From: Ancylobacter defluvii
GTDB taxonomy: Bacteria; Pseudomonadota; Alphaproteobacteria; Rhizobiales; Xanthobacteraceae
Assembly: GCF_018390605.1 (NCBI RefSeq)
Contig: NZ_JAHBGD010000012.1
Span: forward strand, 278,226-342,225
DNA length: 64,000 nt
Direction: 5' to 3'
Shown here one piece after another: positions 50,934 to 60,590 of this stretch. The position numbers and the translations under genes were made by a program. The stretch's first letter is position 1, and each line of letters begins with the position of its first letter. The notes beneath the pieces are model-generated. The model worked only from the letters and a program-made list of their open reading frames with translations. It was not told the origin of the DNA and did not search any database.

Positions 50934-52586
50934 TCAGAGCTTGCGGGCGAGCGGCGCCGGGCCGTCGATCACCGCGATCACCGGCACCGCGACCACCGCC
51001 GCGCCGCTGAAGCGGCTGGTCGACAGGCCGTTGGAACCGTCCTTGCCGAAGCCAGCCGCCACCACCTGGCGCGGCGGCGCGACAAAGGCGGCGAAGCGGC
51101 GCAGTTCCGGCGTCCGCATCACCACATGCGTCGCCACGGTCGGGCTCAGGAACAGCCCGCGAATCTCGGCCTGCATCTCCGACGTATAAGGACCGGTGGC
51201 TTTCGGCGATGCGGCGGCGTGCGTGCGTGCCGGCGCATGCGGCGCCGGGCCGGCTGCCAGCGGAGCGTTCACCCCCGGAACCTGCGCCGGCTGCGCCGCG
51301 CGACCCGGCTGCAGCCGGTTGGAGGGGAACACGCCGGCGGTCGCCGAGGCATAGGCCAGCACCGGGCCCTGCCCGTTCGCGCCGTTGGCGACGAAGAGTT
51401 CAGGCAGCCGGCCCGCCTCGGACGGCCGGGCGGTCGGCATCGGCACCGCGACCGGCGCCAGCGCGGCGACGACGGCACCGGCCTTCGGCGCGTCGCCCGG
51501 ACGGGCGGTCGGCAACGGCACCAAGGCAGCGGCGGCGGCCTGCGCCGGGGCGGCGGACGCCACTGCGAAGGGAATGTTCGCCGGCGCCTCGGCCGGCACC
51601 AGCGGCGCATTGCGCGCCTGCGGGGCGGGCTGGGGCAGCGGAACGGCGGCCGGCGCGGCAGCAGCCACCGCCACCGGGGCGGCAGCCGCCGGAGCCGGAG
51701 CCTCGGGAGCGGCGGCCGGGGCCGGACGCGCCGGGGCGGCAGCGACCTTGGCCGGCGCCGCGCTGTCCTCGTCGTCCTCGGAATCGCCCTTGCCGAACAG
51801 CGAGGCGAACAGGTTCTTCGGCTTGGGATTGTTGCCGCTGCCAAGGCCGGCGAAGGCGCCGCCGGCACCGCCGGGCTCCTTGCCGCGCGATTCGACCTCG
51901 GCCAGCGCCAGGGCATAGCCGGACATCGGCTTGCCATCGGTAGGCACATGCACGGTCTTGCCGTTGGGGAATACGCGGGCAAGCTCGGGACGGCTCATGC
52001 GCGGCCAGTGCCGCACGCCACCGGTATCGAGATGCACGAAGGGCGAGCCGGAGGTCGGGTAGAAGCCGACGCCACCGCGCTGGAGCCGCAGCCCCGCCTC
52101 GCGGATCTTGGAGAGCGGCACGCCGGGAATGTAGAAATCCATCGCCTTGCCCTGCATGTGCAGGCTGGTCTGGGCGACGCCGCGCGAGCGGGCGCGCAGC
52201 ATGGCGTTGGTCTCGGGCGAACGGAAGCCGCCGATCACCTCGATCGGCTGGGTGGCGCCGGTCTCGCGATAGACCTCCCACACGATATCGAACAGCTGCG
52301 GGTCCATGTTGGTCGGCTGCTTGCGCCGCCAATCCTGCAACAGCACGTTGAGCTGCTTCAGCGCCGCCGGATCGTAGCGGCCGTTGCGCTTGAAGGTGAC
52401 GGTGGCGCTCTCGCCCGAATGGACGTGATGCAGCGTCAGCGTGCGGGTATCGCCATTGGCGACCGCGTCCTGCAGCATGTCGGTGCCGCAGACCGTCACC
52501 AGCGCAGCCAGGACAGCCGCCTTCACGACGCGGTGCGACAGAAGACGCGATGATCGGATGTGATTGAAGCGTTGATGGATGCGCAC
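50934..52586 (-). CDS. DUF882 / peptidase M15-like cell wall protein
   Basis: The roughly 550-residue protein has an N-terminal export signal (about 22-45) and a DUF882 (YcbK, peptidase M15-like) domain with zinc-type residues: GGFRSPETNAML, TSLHMQGKAMDFYI and PFVHLDTGGVRHW. A very long Ala/Pro-rich disordered part (about 255-480) and a conserved-looking end follow. It probably acts on peptidoglycan. No ATG is near; a GTG at 52586 with GGGG upstream is the likely start, with a TTG three codons earlier as alternative. It is followed in the map by the L,D-transpeptidase gene on the same strand. Confidence 0.8.
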   Translation of the reverse strand: MRIHQRFNHIRSSRLLSHRVVKAAVLAALVTVCGTDMLQDAVANGDTRTLTLHHVHSGESATVTFKRNGRYDPAALKQLNVLLQDWRRKQPTNMDPQLFDIVWEVYRETGATQPIEVIGGFRSPETNAMLRARSRGVAQTSLHMQGKAMDFYIPGVPLSKIREAGLRLQRGGVGFYPTSGSPFVHLDTGGVRHWPRMSRPELARVFPNGKTVHVPTDGKPMSGYALALAEVESRGKEPGGAGGAFAGLGSGNNPKPKNLFASLFGKGDSEDDEDSAAPAKVAAAPARPAPAAAPEAPAPAAAAPVAVAAAAPAAVPLPQPAPQARNAPLVPAEAPANIPFAVASAAPAQAAAAALVPLPTARPGDAPKAGAVVAALAPVAVPMPTARPSEAGRLPELFVANGANGQGPVLAYASATAGVFPSNRLQPGRAAQPAQVPGVNAPLAAGPAPHAPARTHAAASPKATGPYTSEMQAEIRGLFLSPTVATHVVMRTPELRRFAAFVAPPRQVVAAGFGKDGSNGLSTSRFSGAAVVAVPVIAVIDGPAPLARKL

Positions 52587-52846
52587 GAACCCCAAACCCG
52601 ATAAGCGAACGTTTCCTTGAGACGAACCGGCATTGCCGCCGGTCCGGACATGGTGAACATAGTCTTGTCAGGTTTGGTTAAGGGCACGTTTACGGCCCAA
52701 CCCCCGCACTCATTGGCTCTCTGGCTAGAAAGCGACTGTGGCGAAAGAGTGCCGCATCAACAAAATTGCGTCAGATCGGTCGCTGGCGGGTCATTTTTCT
52801 GCCCGCCGTGTCGATACGATCACAGCATTACCGTCGTCTCTGCCGG

Positions 52847-54928
52847 TCAGCGGCGCCGCGGAGCGTTGCCGCGGTCGGCCACCTGCGCCGCGCCGCCAAT
52901 ACCGAGAATCGCCTTGGTGGCGGCATTGGTGCCGTAGAGGTCCGGACGGCTCACCAGCCGGCCGTCGCCATCGACATAGGTGGTGAAATAGACGAGGTGC
53001 ACCGGGAAGCGCTGCTTCAGGTTGAGGTACTTCTCCTTGCCGCCGATCAGCTTGGAAATGCGCTGCTGGTTCCAGCCATCGCCCGGCAGGCCGAGCGAGA
53101 ACAGCACCTCGGCGAACTTCATCGGTTCGTGCACGCGCACGCAGCCATGGCTGAGGGCCCGCTGGTCGCGCGCGAACAGCGAGCGGTTCGGGGTGTCGTG
53201 CAGATAGACCGAGTGCTTGTTCGGGAACATGAACTTCATGTTGCCCAGCGCATTGCGCTCGCCCGGCGGCTGGCGGAAGGAATAGCCCTGCGAGCCGCGG
53301 CTCCAGTCCACCGTGCCGGGATCGACGGTGCGGCCGTTGCGCACCACGTCGATGCCCTGGCGGGCCAGCGCATAGGGATCGGAGCGGAGCTTCGGCAGCA
53401 TCTCGTTGCGCATGATGCCGGGCGGCACGTTCCAGGACGGGTTGAACACCGTGTACTGCATGTTCTCGGTCATCACCGGCGTCTGGTTCTCCGGCTTGCC
53501 GACGATGACCCGCGTCTCATGGATCGTCTGCTCGTCGACGACGATGCGCACCATGTATTCGGGGATGTTGACGATCACATAAGCTGGCGCCACCGCATGC
53601 GGCAGCCAGCGCCAGCGCTCCATATTGGCGATGATGTCGGCCGTGCGGTCCTCGCCAGCCTCGTTCAGCGCCGCCAGCGTCACCGGGCCGACCGCGCCGT
53701 CGGCGCGCTCGCCGGCCGAGGCCTGGAAGGCGCGCACCGCATCCACCAGTTCCGGCGAATAATAGGTGTCCGTCGGCGCGCCGGGCACGCCGAGCCGGGC
53801 GCGCAGCGCCGGCACGCGCGGATCGTCGTCGCCGGGCCGCAGCGTCGGGCCGGCCGGCACGTGCGGCGGCGGCGCGCCGCGCCGCTCGCCCTGCGTGCTG
53901 GCGAGCTGGGCTTTCAGCAGGCGGTATTCGTCATATTGCGGGGCATAGCCGGCGAGTACCGCCCGCGCATCGGCGGCACCGGCCACCTCGGACAGCACGA
54001 CGATCGGATCCGGCACCGTCGGCGAGGGATCGATATTCGCCGAGATCCGCTTGGGATCGAAGCGCCCGCTCTGCACTTGGCGGGCATAGAGCATCAGCGT
54101 CGAGGCCAGCTTGAGCTCGGCGGCGGCGAGATCGGCGTCGCTCGGATGCGCGGCGAGCGCCGGCACCTCATAGTCGGTCGGCTGCAGGCCGTCCTGCCAG
54201 GAGGCGGCGAATTGCTGCTGCACCGCGGTGCCGAGCGGCGACCACGCGGTGCCGGCGGTGAACAACGGCTGGTACTGGCGTTCGGCATAGAAGGCGGCGA
54301 GCGCCTGCTGCTCGTTGGCGCGGGCGGCGAAGCGCGGCAGCTGGTCGGTGATCAGCTCGCCGATGCGCGCCGCCACCGCCGAGGGCGCCCCCGGCTCGGT
54401 CGCCGAGACGCCGGTGGCCGTTGCCGGGGTGGCGGTGGCCGGCTGCGCAGCGCCCGGCGTAGCGGCACCCGGAGCCGGAGCCCCGGCACCGACCGCCGGC
54501 GGCGCGGCCTCGTGGGCCGCCGGTGCGGCGGCGGGGGCGGGAGCGGCGCCCGGCGCCGGCTCCACCATCTGCGGCTGGCTGCGCGCGGCGTTAATGTCGA
54601 AGGGCGCCGGCTCGCCGCCGAGCGCGGCAAGCAGCGAAGCGCCCTGCCCGGCCTTGCGCATGCCGGCGGCGGCCGGATCGAAGGCGTATACGCTGTCGGC
54701 GGTGCCGTTGCCGGCGCGCGCCGCCGAGGTCGGGATGCCGGTCAATCCGGCTCCCGAGCCCCCCTGCATGCCGGCTTCCGACAGACCCTGCGCCAGCGCC
54801 CCGGCGTTGCCGGTAACGAATCCACCGGGGACACAGAGCCCGGCCCACACCGCGGTTCCGGCCAGCAAGGTGCGCGCCATTGCCGCGAGACGGAGCTTGG
54901 TGCCGCCATTCATACGCCCGGACATCAT
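52847..54928 (-). CDS. Murein L,D-transpeptidase (YcbB-like)
   Basis: The 693-residue protein has an export signal, an Ala/Pro-rich stretch (about 100-165), an N-terminal YcbB-type domain, a peptidoglycan-binding-like segment ([33 protein letters not shown]) and a C-terminal YkuD catalytic domain. The catalytic motif is [13 protein letters not shown] with Cys596. It makes 3-3 crosslinks in peptidoglycan. Together with the downstream DUF882 gene (260-nt gap) it forms a wall-remodelling pair common in alphaproteobacteria. Confidence 0.92.
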   Translation of the reverse strand: MMSGRMNGGTKLRLAAMARTLLAGTAVWAGLCVPGGFVTGNAGALAQGLSEAGMQGGSGAGLTGIPTSAARAGNGTADSVYAFDPAAAGMRKAGQGASLLAALGGEPAPFDINAARSQPQMVEPAPGAAPAPAAAPAAHEAAPPAVGAGAPAPGAATPGAAQPATATPATATGVSATEPGAPSAVAARIGELITDQLPRFAARANEQQALAAFYAERQYQPLFTAGTAWSPLGTAVQQQFAASWQDGLQPTDYEVPALAAHPSDADLAAAELKLASTLMLYARQVQSGRFDPKRISANIDPSPTVPDPIVVLSEVAGAADARAVLAGYAPQYDEYRLLKAQLASTQGERRGAPPPHVPAGPTLRPGDDDPRVPALRARLGVPGAPTDTYYSPELVDAVRAFQASAGERADGAVGPVTLAALNEAGEDRTADIIANMERWRWLPHAVAPAYVIVNIPEYMVRIVVDEQTIHETRVIVGKPENQTPVMTENMQYTVFNPSWNVPPGIMRNEMLPKLRSDPYALARQGIDVVRNGRTVDPGTVDWSRGSQGYSFRQPPGERNALGNMKFMFPNKHSVYLHDTPNRSLFARDQRALSHGCVRVHEPMKFAEVLFSLGLPGDGWNQQRISKLIGGKEKYLNLKQRFPVHLVYFTTYVDGDGRLVSRPDLYGTNAATKAILGIGGAAQVADRGNAPRRR

Positions 54929-55261
54929 GCTCTCCGCTCCTCGCCGTCACCCGATCAGGGGCGAAATCCGGCCCCTGTTCTCGCTCAATACCTCAACCGT
55001 TCAACTCACAAAGCCGACAAAAAGATCAATGCGCCGAAGCCGTCGCTTCGACGCAACATCCGGGGGGCGAGCGGAACAGGTCTGCGGGCGACACTCTGCC
55101 GGGGGGTGGTAAAGGCGGTGTTAAGCATGAACGCCTCCCGCCATGCCTGTTCCCGTCTTTGCTTTCCTCCCGGCTCTCGATGCACCGGCTCGCGGTTTTC
55201 CCTTGCCGCAGGGGGGCGGATTCCTATAATCCGCGCCTTCTTTTCCGGGGAAGGGCCGTAC
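54929..55261. other. Divergent regulatory spacer Ldt-purE
   Basis: No gene is seen in these 333 nt. Near the transpeptidase start a hairpin CAGGGGC/GCCCCTG (54956-54962, 54971-54977) lies in its leader. The purE side holds a strong promoter with an embedded palindrome. Confidence 0.6.
55203..55234 (+). promoter_or_regulatory. purE promoter with overlapping palindrome
   Basis: TTGCCG (55203-55208), 16 nt, then a perfect TATAAT (55225-55230). An inverted repeat GCGGATT (55216-55222) / AATCCGC (55228-55234) covers the -10 box, a good place for a repressor. Confidence 0.65.
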
Positions 55262-55777
55262 ATGTCCGCCGTCACGACCGCCGATGCGCGGCCGATCGCC
55301 ATCATCATGGGCAGCCAGTCCGACTGGGAAACCATGCGCCACGCCGCCCAGACGCTGGACGAGCTCGGCGTCGCCCATGACTGCCGCATCGTTTCCGCCC
55401 ACCGCACCCCGGAGCGGATGTTCGATTTCGCCAAGGGCGCCAAGACGGCCGGCTACAAGACCATCATCGCCGGTGCCGGCGGCGCCGCGCATCTGCCCGG
55501 CATGGTCGCCTCGCTCACCACCCTGCCGGTGTTCGGCGTGCCGGTAGAATCCAAGGCGCTGTCCGGGCTCGACAGCCTGTATTCCATCGTGCAGATGCCG
55601 GCCGGCATCCCGGTCGGCACCCTCGCCATCGGCAAGCCCGGCGCGGTGAACGCCGCCCTCCTCGCCGTCGCCGTGCTGGCGCTGTCCGACGAGACGCTGG
55701 CGATCCGCCTCGCCGCCTGGCGCGCCGCCCGCACCGCGTCGGTCGCCTTCGAGCCCACCTCCGGCGAGCCCGCCTGA
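55262..55777 (+). CDS. purE: 5-(carboxyamino)imidazole ribonucleotide mutase
   Basis: The 171-residue enzyme is the class I PurE of purine synthesis, converting N5-CAIR to CAIR. Motifs: [39 protein letters not shown] and [10 protein letters not shown]. Its stop overlaps the purK start (TGATG), so the two are coupled. Confidence 0.96.
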   Translation: MSAVTTADARPIAIIMGSQSDWETMRHAAQTLDELGVAHDCRIVSAHRTPERMFDFAKGAKTAGYKTIIAGAGGAAHLPGMVASLTTLPVFGVPVESKALSGLDSLYSIVQMPAGIPVGTLAIGKPGAVNAALLAVAVLALSDETLAIRLAAWRAARTASVAFEPTSGEPA

Positions 55778-56853
55778 TGCTGAAGCCCGGCTCGACCATC
55801 GGCATTCTCGGCGGCGGCCAGCTCGCCCGCATGATCGCCCTCGCCGCCGCCCCGCTGGGGCTGAAGGCGCATATTTACGCGCCGGAGGACGGCAGCCCGG
55901 CCTTCCAGGTGGCCGACGCCCACACCCAGGCCGCCTATGACGACCTCGCGGCGCTGGAGCGCTTCGCCCGCGCCGTCGACGTCGTCACCTATGAGTTCGA
56001 GAACGTGCCGGTCGACACCGCCGGGCACCTCGCCCGATTCGTGCCGGTGCATCCGGGCGCCAAGGCGCTCGGCATCACCCAGGACCGCCTCGCCGAGAAG
56101 AGCTTCATCAGCGCGCTCGGCATCGAGGTCGCCCCCTTCGCGGCGGTGGACGACGAGGCCGCGCTCGAAGCCGCGCTGGCCCGTATCGGCCGGCCGGCGG
56201 TCCTGAAGACCCGCCGCTTCGGCTATGACGGCAAGGGCCAGGTGATGATCCGCCCCGGCGACGATGCCGCCGCCGCGTTCAAAGCCATCGGCCGCCACCC
56301 GGCGGTGCTGGAAGGCTTCGTGCCCTTCGAGCGCGAGGTCTCGGTGGTCGCCGCCCGCGCGCTCGACGGCACGGTGGCCGCCTATGAGGTGACCGAGAAC
56401 GAGCACCGCCACCATATCCTGTACAAGTCGACCGTCCCCGCCCGCCTCGGCGCCACCTCGGTCGCCACCGCCGCCGACATCGCCCGGCGCATCGGCGACG
56501 CGCTCGATTATGTCGGCGTGTTCGCGGTGGAGCTGTTCGTGGTCGGCAAGGGCGCGGAAGAGCGTTTGGTGGTCAACGAGATCGCCCCGCGCGTGCACAA
56601 TTCCGGCCACTGGACGCTGGGCGGCGCCCGCACCAGCCAGTTCGAGCAGCATGTACGCGCCATCGCCGGCTGGCCGCTCGGCGCGGTGGAGCGGCTCGGC
56701 GCCCGCGTCGAGATGACCAATCTCATCGGCGAGGAAGCCGAAACCTGGCCCGCCGTGCTCGCCGAGCCGGGTGCCATGCTCAGCCTCTATGGCAAGGCCG
56801 AGGCCCGGCCGGGCCGCAAGATGGGTCATGTGACGCGGGTGTTCGCCGCCTAG
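55777..56853 (+). CDS. purK: 5-(carboxyamino)imidazole ribonucleotide synthase
   Basis: The 358-residue ATP-grasp enzyme makes N5-CAIR from AIR, ATP and bicarbonate, the step before PurE. It starts IGILGGGQLARMIALAAAPLG, has TRRFGYDGKGQ (ATP-grasp), and VNEIAPRVHNSGHWTLGG with metal-binding residues. It is coupled to purE. A GC hairpin (CCGGGCG/CGCCCGG, 56861-56867 and 56872-56878) follows the stop. Confidence 0.96.
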   Translation: MLKPGSTIGILGGGQLARMIALAAAPLGLKAHIYAPEDGSPAFQVADAHTQAAYDDLAALERFARAVDVVTYEFENVPVDTAGHLARFVPVHPGAKALGITQDRLAEKSFISALGIEVAPFAAVDDEAALEAALARIGRPAVLKTRRFGYDGKGQVMIRPGDDAAAAFKAIGRHPAVLEGFVPFEREVSVVAARALDGTVAAYEVTENEHRHHILYKSTVPARLGATSVATAADIARRIGDALDYVGVFAVELFVVGKGAEERLVVNEIAPRVHNSGHWTLGGARTSQFEQHVRAIAGWPLGAVERLGARVEMTNLIGEEAETWPAVLAEPGAMLSLYGKAEARPGRKMGHVTRVFAA

Positions 56854-56904
56854 CGCGCCTCCGGGCGCTGTCGCCCGGCGCGCTGGCGGAAGACGCGCGG
56901 CCCG

Positions 56905-56918
56905 TTCACGAAGACGTG
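56905..56918. repeat. Copy of the TTCACG-AAGA-CGTG motif upstream of msrQ
   Basis: The 14-mer TTCACGAAGACGTG is identical to 41832-41845 upstream of fumC, although its last palindrome bases differ here (CG instead of AA). Confidence 0.45.
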
Positions 56919-56994
56919 CGACACCGTGCTGAAATGAAGACCGAGAGGGATGCGTATCTCTAGTCTTGGTCCGTCGACATTCAGCGAGCCGCCC

Positions 56995-57993
56995 ATGCCC
57001 TTTCTCCGCGAACGCTCCGGTGCCAGAGGCTCCTACCAATGGAGTCCCGAGAAGATCGCCGCCCTGCTGCTGGTGCTGCTGCCGTTTGCGCTGCTGGCCA
57101 TCCGGATCCTGCGCGGCGACCTCGCGGCGACCGATCCGCTCGGCCTTGGCGCACCGGGATTGGGCTCTGGTCTGGGCGCCGGCTTGGGTCCCGGCGCGGC
57201 GGGCGGGCTCGGCGGCGGCGCCTCCGGCGGGCTGGGCGGCGGCCCCGCCCTCGGCGCCCGCCCGCTGGTCGAGACGCTGCGCTTCCTCGGCGACTGGGCG
57301 GTGCGGCTGTTGCTGATCACCCTCGCCGTCACCCCGGCGCGACGGCTGTTCAACTGGCCGAAGCTGCTGAATGCCCGCCGCACCCTCGGTCTCGGCGCCG
57401 CGGCGCTGGTGGCGGTGCATTTCGGCCTCTATTGCATCGATATGGGCTCGCTGTCGGTGGTGGCGCGCGAGATCGTGCTGCGCATCTATCTCACCATCGG
57501 CTTCGTGGCGCTGCTCGGGCTCGCCTCTCTTTCGGCCACCTCCTGGGATGGCGCCATCGCCCGCCTGGGTGCCGAGCGCTGGAGCCGGCTGCATCGGCTC
57601 GCCTATCCGATCACCGCGCTCGCCATCCTGCACTTCTTCATGCAGCAGAAGCTCGACGTCACCGAGCCGACGCTGATGGCGGGCTTCTTCCTGTGGCTGA
57701 TGGGCTGGCGGGTGCTTCAGCGCTATGGGCGCGGCACCGGCCTCGCCCCGCTGGTGCTGCTCGCCCTCAGTGCCGGCCTCGCCACCGCGCTCCTGGAGGC
57801 CGGCTGGTATCTCGCCGCCACCGGCATCGATCCGGTGCGGGTGCTCCAGGCCAATCTCGCCTTCGCCTATTCGATCCGCCCGGCCTGGTGGGTCGCCGGC
57901 CTCGGCCTCGCTGTGGCGCTGGCCAGCGAGGTGGTGCTGCGGCTGCGCCCGCTGCCGGCGCGGCGCGTGCGTGCCTCCGGCGCGACATCCTGA
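56995..57993 (+). CDS. msrQ: MsrQ-like heme-binding membrane subunit (YedZ family)
   Basis: The 332-residue protein has about eight membrane helices. The ferric-reductase-like core carries candidate heme His residues in LVAVHFGLYCIDMG and RLHRLAYPITALAILHFFMQQK. The family passes quinol electrons to MsrP, which repairs oxidised methionine in the periplasm; no msrP is adjacent. Between helix 1 and helix 2 it has an unusual glycine-rich insertion (about 50-89). The ATG at 56995 gives a family-like N-terminus; an ATG at 56950 adds 15 residues. Confidence 0.8.
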   Translation: MPFLRERSGARGSYQWSPEKIAALLLVLLPFALLAIRILRGDLAATDPLGLGAPGLGSGLGAGLGPGAAGGLGGGASGGLGGGPALGARPLVETLRFLGDWAVRLLLITLAVTPARRLFNWPKLLNARRTLGLGAAALVAVHFGLYCIDMGSLSVVAREIVLRIYLTIGFVALLGLASLSATSWDGAIARLGAERWSRLHRLAYPITALAILHFFMQQKLDVTEPTLMAGFFLWLMGWRVLQRYGRGTGLAPLVLLALSAGLATALLEAGWYLAATGIDPVRVLQANLAFAYSIRPAWWVAGLGLAVALASEVVLRLRPLPARRVRASGATS

Positions 57994-58061
57994 CAAGCCC
58001 TCCGGTCCGGCGGCGGGCGAACCGGGTACACGCCGGGGCCGCCCCTATGCATTGATGCTGC

Positions 58062-58083
58062 GCGGCCGCACCAATACGGCCGC
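58062..58083. repeat. 7-bp inverted repeat between msrQ and the DUF1348 gene
   Basis: GCGGCCG (58062-58068) and CGGCCGC (58077-58083) flank an 8-nt loop. It may end msrQ or control the next gene; no T-run is present. Confidence 0.4.
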
Positions 58084-58121
58084 ACGAGCGCATGGATGTC
58101 TGACGACAGGAGGAACACGCC

Positions 58122-58595
58122 ATGACCGAGACACGCCCGCCATTGCCGCCCTTCACCCGCGAGACCGCCATCCAGAAGGTGCGCGGCGCCGAGGACGGCT
58201 GGAATTCCTGCGACCCACACCGGGTCTCGCTGGTTTATTCGCCGGACAGCAAATGGCGCAACCGCGCCGAATTCGTCAGCGGCCGCGAGGAAATCGTCGG
58301 CTTCCTCACCCGCAAATGGGCAAAGGAGCTCGACTACCGGCTGATCAAGGAGCTGTGGGCCTTCACCGACAGCCGCATCGCCGTGCGCTTCGCCTATGAA
58401 TGGCACGACGATTCCGGCAACTGGTTCCGTTCCTACGGCAATGAGAACTGGGAGTTCAACGAGAACGGCCTGATGGTGCGGCGCTATGCCTGCATCAACG
58501 ACCTGCCGATCCGCGAGGCCGACCGCAAGTTCCACTGGGATCGTTCCGGCCCGCGCCCGGCCGATCATCCCGGCCTGTCCGACCTCGATCTCTGA
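58122..58595 (+). CDS. DUF1348 / NTF2-like (SnoaL-fold) protein
   Basis: The 157-residue product matches DUF1348: [47 protein letters not shown] and [23 protein letters not shown]. The NTF2-like cone fold binds small molecules in many unrelated enzymes; function here unknown. A perfect AGGAGG lies ahead of the ATG. Confidence 0.87.
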   Translation: MTETRPPLPPFTRETAIQKVRGAEDGWNSCDPHRVSLVYSPDSKWRNRAEFVSGREEIVGFLTRKWAKELDYRLIKELWAFTDSRIAVRFAYEWHDDSGNWFRSYGNENWEFNENGLMVRRYACINDLPIREADRKFHWDRSGPRPADHPGLSDLDL

Positions 58596-58642
58596 AACAC
58601 ATGACGGCAAGGCAGAGGCGCGGACGGCATCCGCGCATCCGT

Positions 58643-59584
58643 TCAATCGCCCGTGCCGAGGGCCTCGGCCACCGCCCGCACCGCGTCGGGCGGGGTCATC
58701 CAGGCGAAGCCGTCGAGCTGGTGGCGGAACCAGGTGTCCTGTCGCTTGGCGTAGCGGCGGGTATCGGCGATCCCCGCATCGATCGCCTCATCGAGCGACA
58801 GTTCTCCCGCCAGATGCCGCGCCAGATGCGGCACGCCATGCGCCTTGAGGATGGTGCGATCGGCCGGCAGCCCGCGCGCGACCAGCCGGCGCACTTCCTC
58901 CAGCGCCCCGCCCGCCATCATCTGGCGGAAGCGGTCGGCGATGCGCGAACGCAGCACCGCGCGGTCGGTGGCGAGGAACACCCCGAACGTCTCGTGCGGC
59001 CGCAGCACCGCCGGGCTCGTCGCCTCCTCCTGCCAGTCCGCCAATGACCGGCCGGTGGCTTCGAATACCTCGATGGCGCGGGTGAGCCGCTGGGTATCGC
59101 TGGGCCGCAGCCGGGCGGCGGTGCGCGGGTCGAGACGCGAGAGCCGCGCATGCAGCGCTTCGGCCGCCTCGCCGCGCCCCCGCACCTGCGCCTTCACCGC
59201 CTCCGGCACCGGCGGCATCGGCGACAGCCCCCGCGTCAGCGCCTTGAAATACAGCCCGGTGCCGCCGATCAGGATCGGCAGTCGGCCTTCCGCCTCCACC
59301 TCGGCGATGGCGCGCCGCGCATCCTCCACCCAATGGGCGACCGAATAATCGGCGGCGCCGTCGACATGGCCGTAGAGAAGATGTGGCGCTCGCGCCTCCT
59401 CCTCGACGGTCGGGCGCGCAGAAAGCACCCGCAGATCGGCATAGACCTGCATGGAATCGGCATTGATCACCGCCCCGTCGAGGCGCGCGGCCAGAGCGAG
59501 CCCCAGCGCCGACTTGCCGCTCGCCGTCGGCCCTGCGATAAGCACCGCGCGCGGCCGGATGGGCGCTTGCCCGCCGGTCTCCAT
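58643..59584 (-). CDS. miaA: tRNA dimethylallyltransferase
   Basis: The 313-residue enzyme adds a dimethylallyl group to A37 of tRNAs that read U-starting codons, using DMAPP from the pathway that ends in IspH. Its Walker A is [12 protein letters not shown] (about 17-28), and it has [12 protein letters not shown] and [26 protein letters not shown] is the family C-terminal block. GGGAGG lies ahead of the ATG. It is divergent from serB. Confidence 0.95.
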   Translation of the reverse strand: METGGQAPIRPRAVLIAGPTASGKSALGLALAARLDGAVINADSMQVYADLRVLSARPTVEEEARAPHLLYGHVDGAADYSVAHWVEDARRAIAEVEAEGRLPILIGGTGLYFKALTRGLSPMPPVPEAVKAQVRGRGEAAEALHARLSRLDPRTAARLRPSDTQRLTRAIEVFEATGRSLADWQEEATSPAVLRPHETFGVFLATDRAVLRSRIADRFRQMMAGGALEEVRRLVARGLPADRTILKAHGVPHLARHLAGELSLDEAIDAGIADTRRYAKRQDTWFRHQLDGFAWMTPPDAVRAVAEALGTGD

Positions 59585-59668
59585 GCTTCATCCCTCCCGC
59601 GCGCACTACCCGCGCAACGCCTTGTTGCCCGGCGCCGGCCCGTCGGCAACCCCATAGTCGAGCCGAAC

Positions 59669-60565
59669 ATGTCGAGCCATTCGCCGAGCCATTACGCCGT
59701 CCTCGTCGCCAACCCCGCCGCGCCCGCCGTCGATGCCGCGCTGACGGCCCGCGCCGCCGCGCGGCTGCCGGACGCGCAGGCCCCCCGCGTGCTGGCCGAG
59801 GGCATCGCCGTCGAGATCGGCTTTTCCGGCAGCGCCGATATCGAGGCGTTGCGCGCGGCGCTGGCGCCCGCCCCGGTCGATGTCGCCCTGGTGGCCGCCG
59901 AAGGGCGGCGCAAGAAACTGTTCCTCGCCGACATGGACTCCACCATGATCGGCCAGGAATGCATCGACGAGCTCGCCGACTATGCCGGCATGAAGACGCA
60001 TGTCGCCGCCATCACCGAACGGGCGATGCGCGGCGAGATCGCCTTCGAGCCGGCGCTGCGCGAGCGCGTGGCGCTGCTGAAGGGCTTGCCGGTCGCCGTC
60101 GTCGACGAGGTGATCGCCGAGCGCATCCGGCTGACCCCCGGCGGCATCGAACTGGTGCGCACCATGCGCGCCCACGGCGCCCGCACGCTGCTGGTCTCCG
60201 GCGGCTTTACCCTGTTCACCCGTCGCATCGCCGCGACGATCGGCTTCGATGCCGACCGCGCCAATGAGTTGATCGTCGAGGCGGAAAGCTTCGCCGGCAC
60301 CGTCGCCGAGCCGATCCTCGGCCGCGAGGCCAAGCTCGCGGCCTTGATCGAGAACCGCGAGGCGCTCGGCCTTGCCGCCCACGAGACGATGGCGGTCGGC
60401 GACGGCGCCAACGATCTCGCCATGCTGGAGGCCGCCGGGCTCGGCATCGCCTATCACGCCAAGCCGGCGGTGGCGGCGGCGGCGCAGATCCGCATCGACC
60501 ATGCCGACCTCACCGCCCTGCTCTACCTGCAAGGCTACACGCGCGACGCCTTCGTCACCGGCTGA
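59669..60565 (+). CDS. serB: Phosphoserine phosphatase
   Basis: The 298-residue HAD-family enzyme makes serine from phosphoserine. The nucleophile motif is LADMDSTMIGQECIDELAD (Asp88), with LLVSGGFTLFTRR and VGDGANDLAMLEAAGLGIAYHAKP further on. The N-terminal 80 residues form the ACT-like domain seen in longer SerB proteins. The ATG at 59669 is the first plausible start after miaA. Confidence 0.95.
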   Translation: MSSHSPSHYAVLVANPAAPAVDAALTARAAARLPDAQAPRVLAEGIAVEIGFSGSADIEALRAALAPAPVDVALVAAEGRRKKLFLADMDSTMIGQECIDELADYAGMKTHVAAITERAMRGEIAFEPALRERVALLKGLPVAVVDEVIAERIRLTPGGIELVRTMRAHGARTLLVSGGFTLFTRRIAATIGFDADRANELIVEAESFAGTVAEPILGREAKLAALIENREALGLAAHETMAVGDGANDLAMLEAAGLGIAYHAKPAVAAAAQIRIDHADLTALLYLQGYTRDAFVTG

Positions 60566-60590
60566 GACGGCGACGGCACCCGCCAGCCTG

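Noticed and set aside
52766..55261. Long plus-strand open frame running into purE
   Set aside because: Only the part from 55262 is PurE-like; the rest is antisense to the L,D-transpeptidase and Arg/His-rich.
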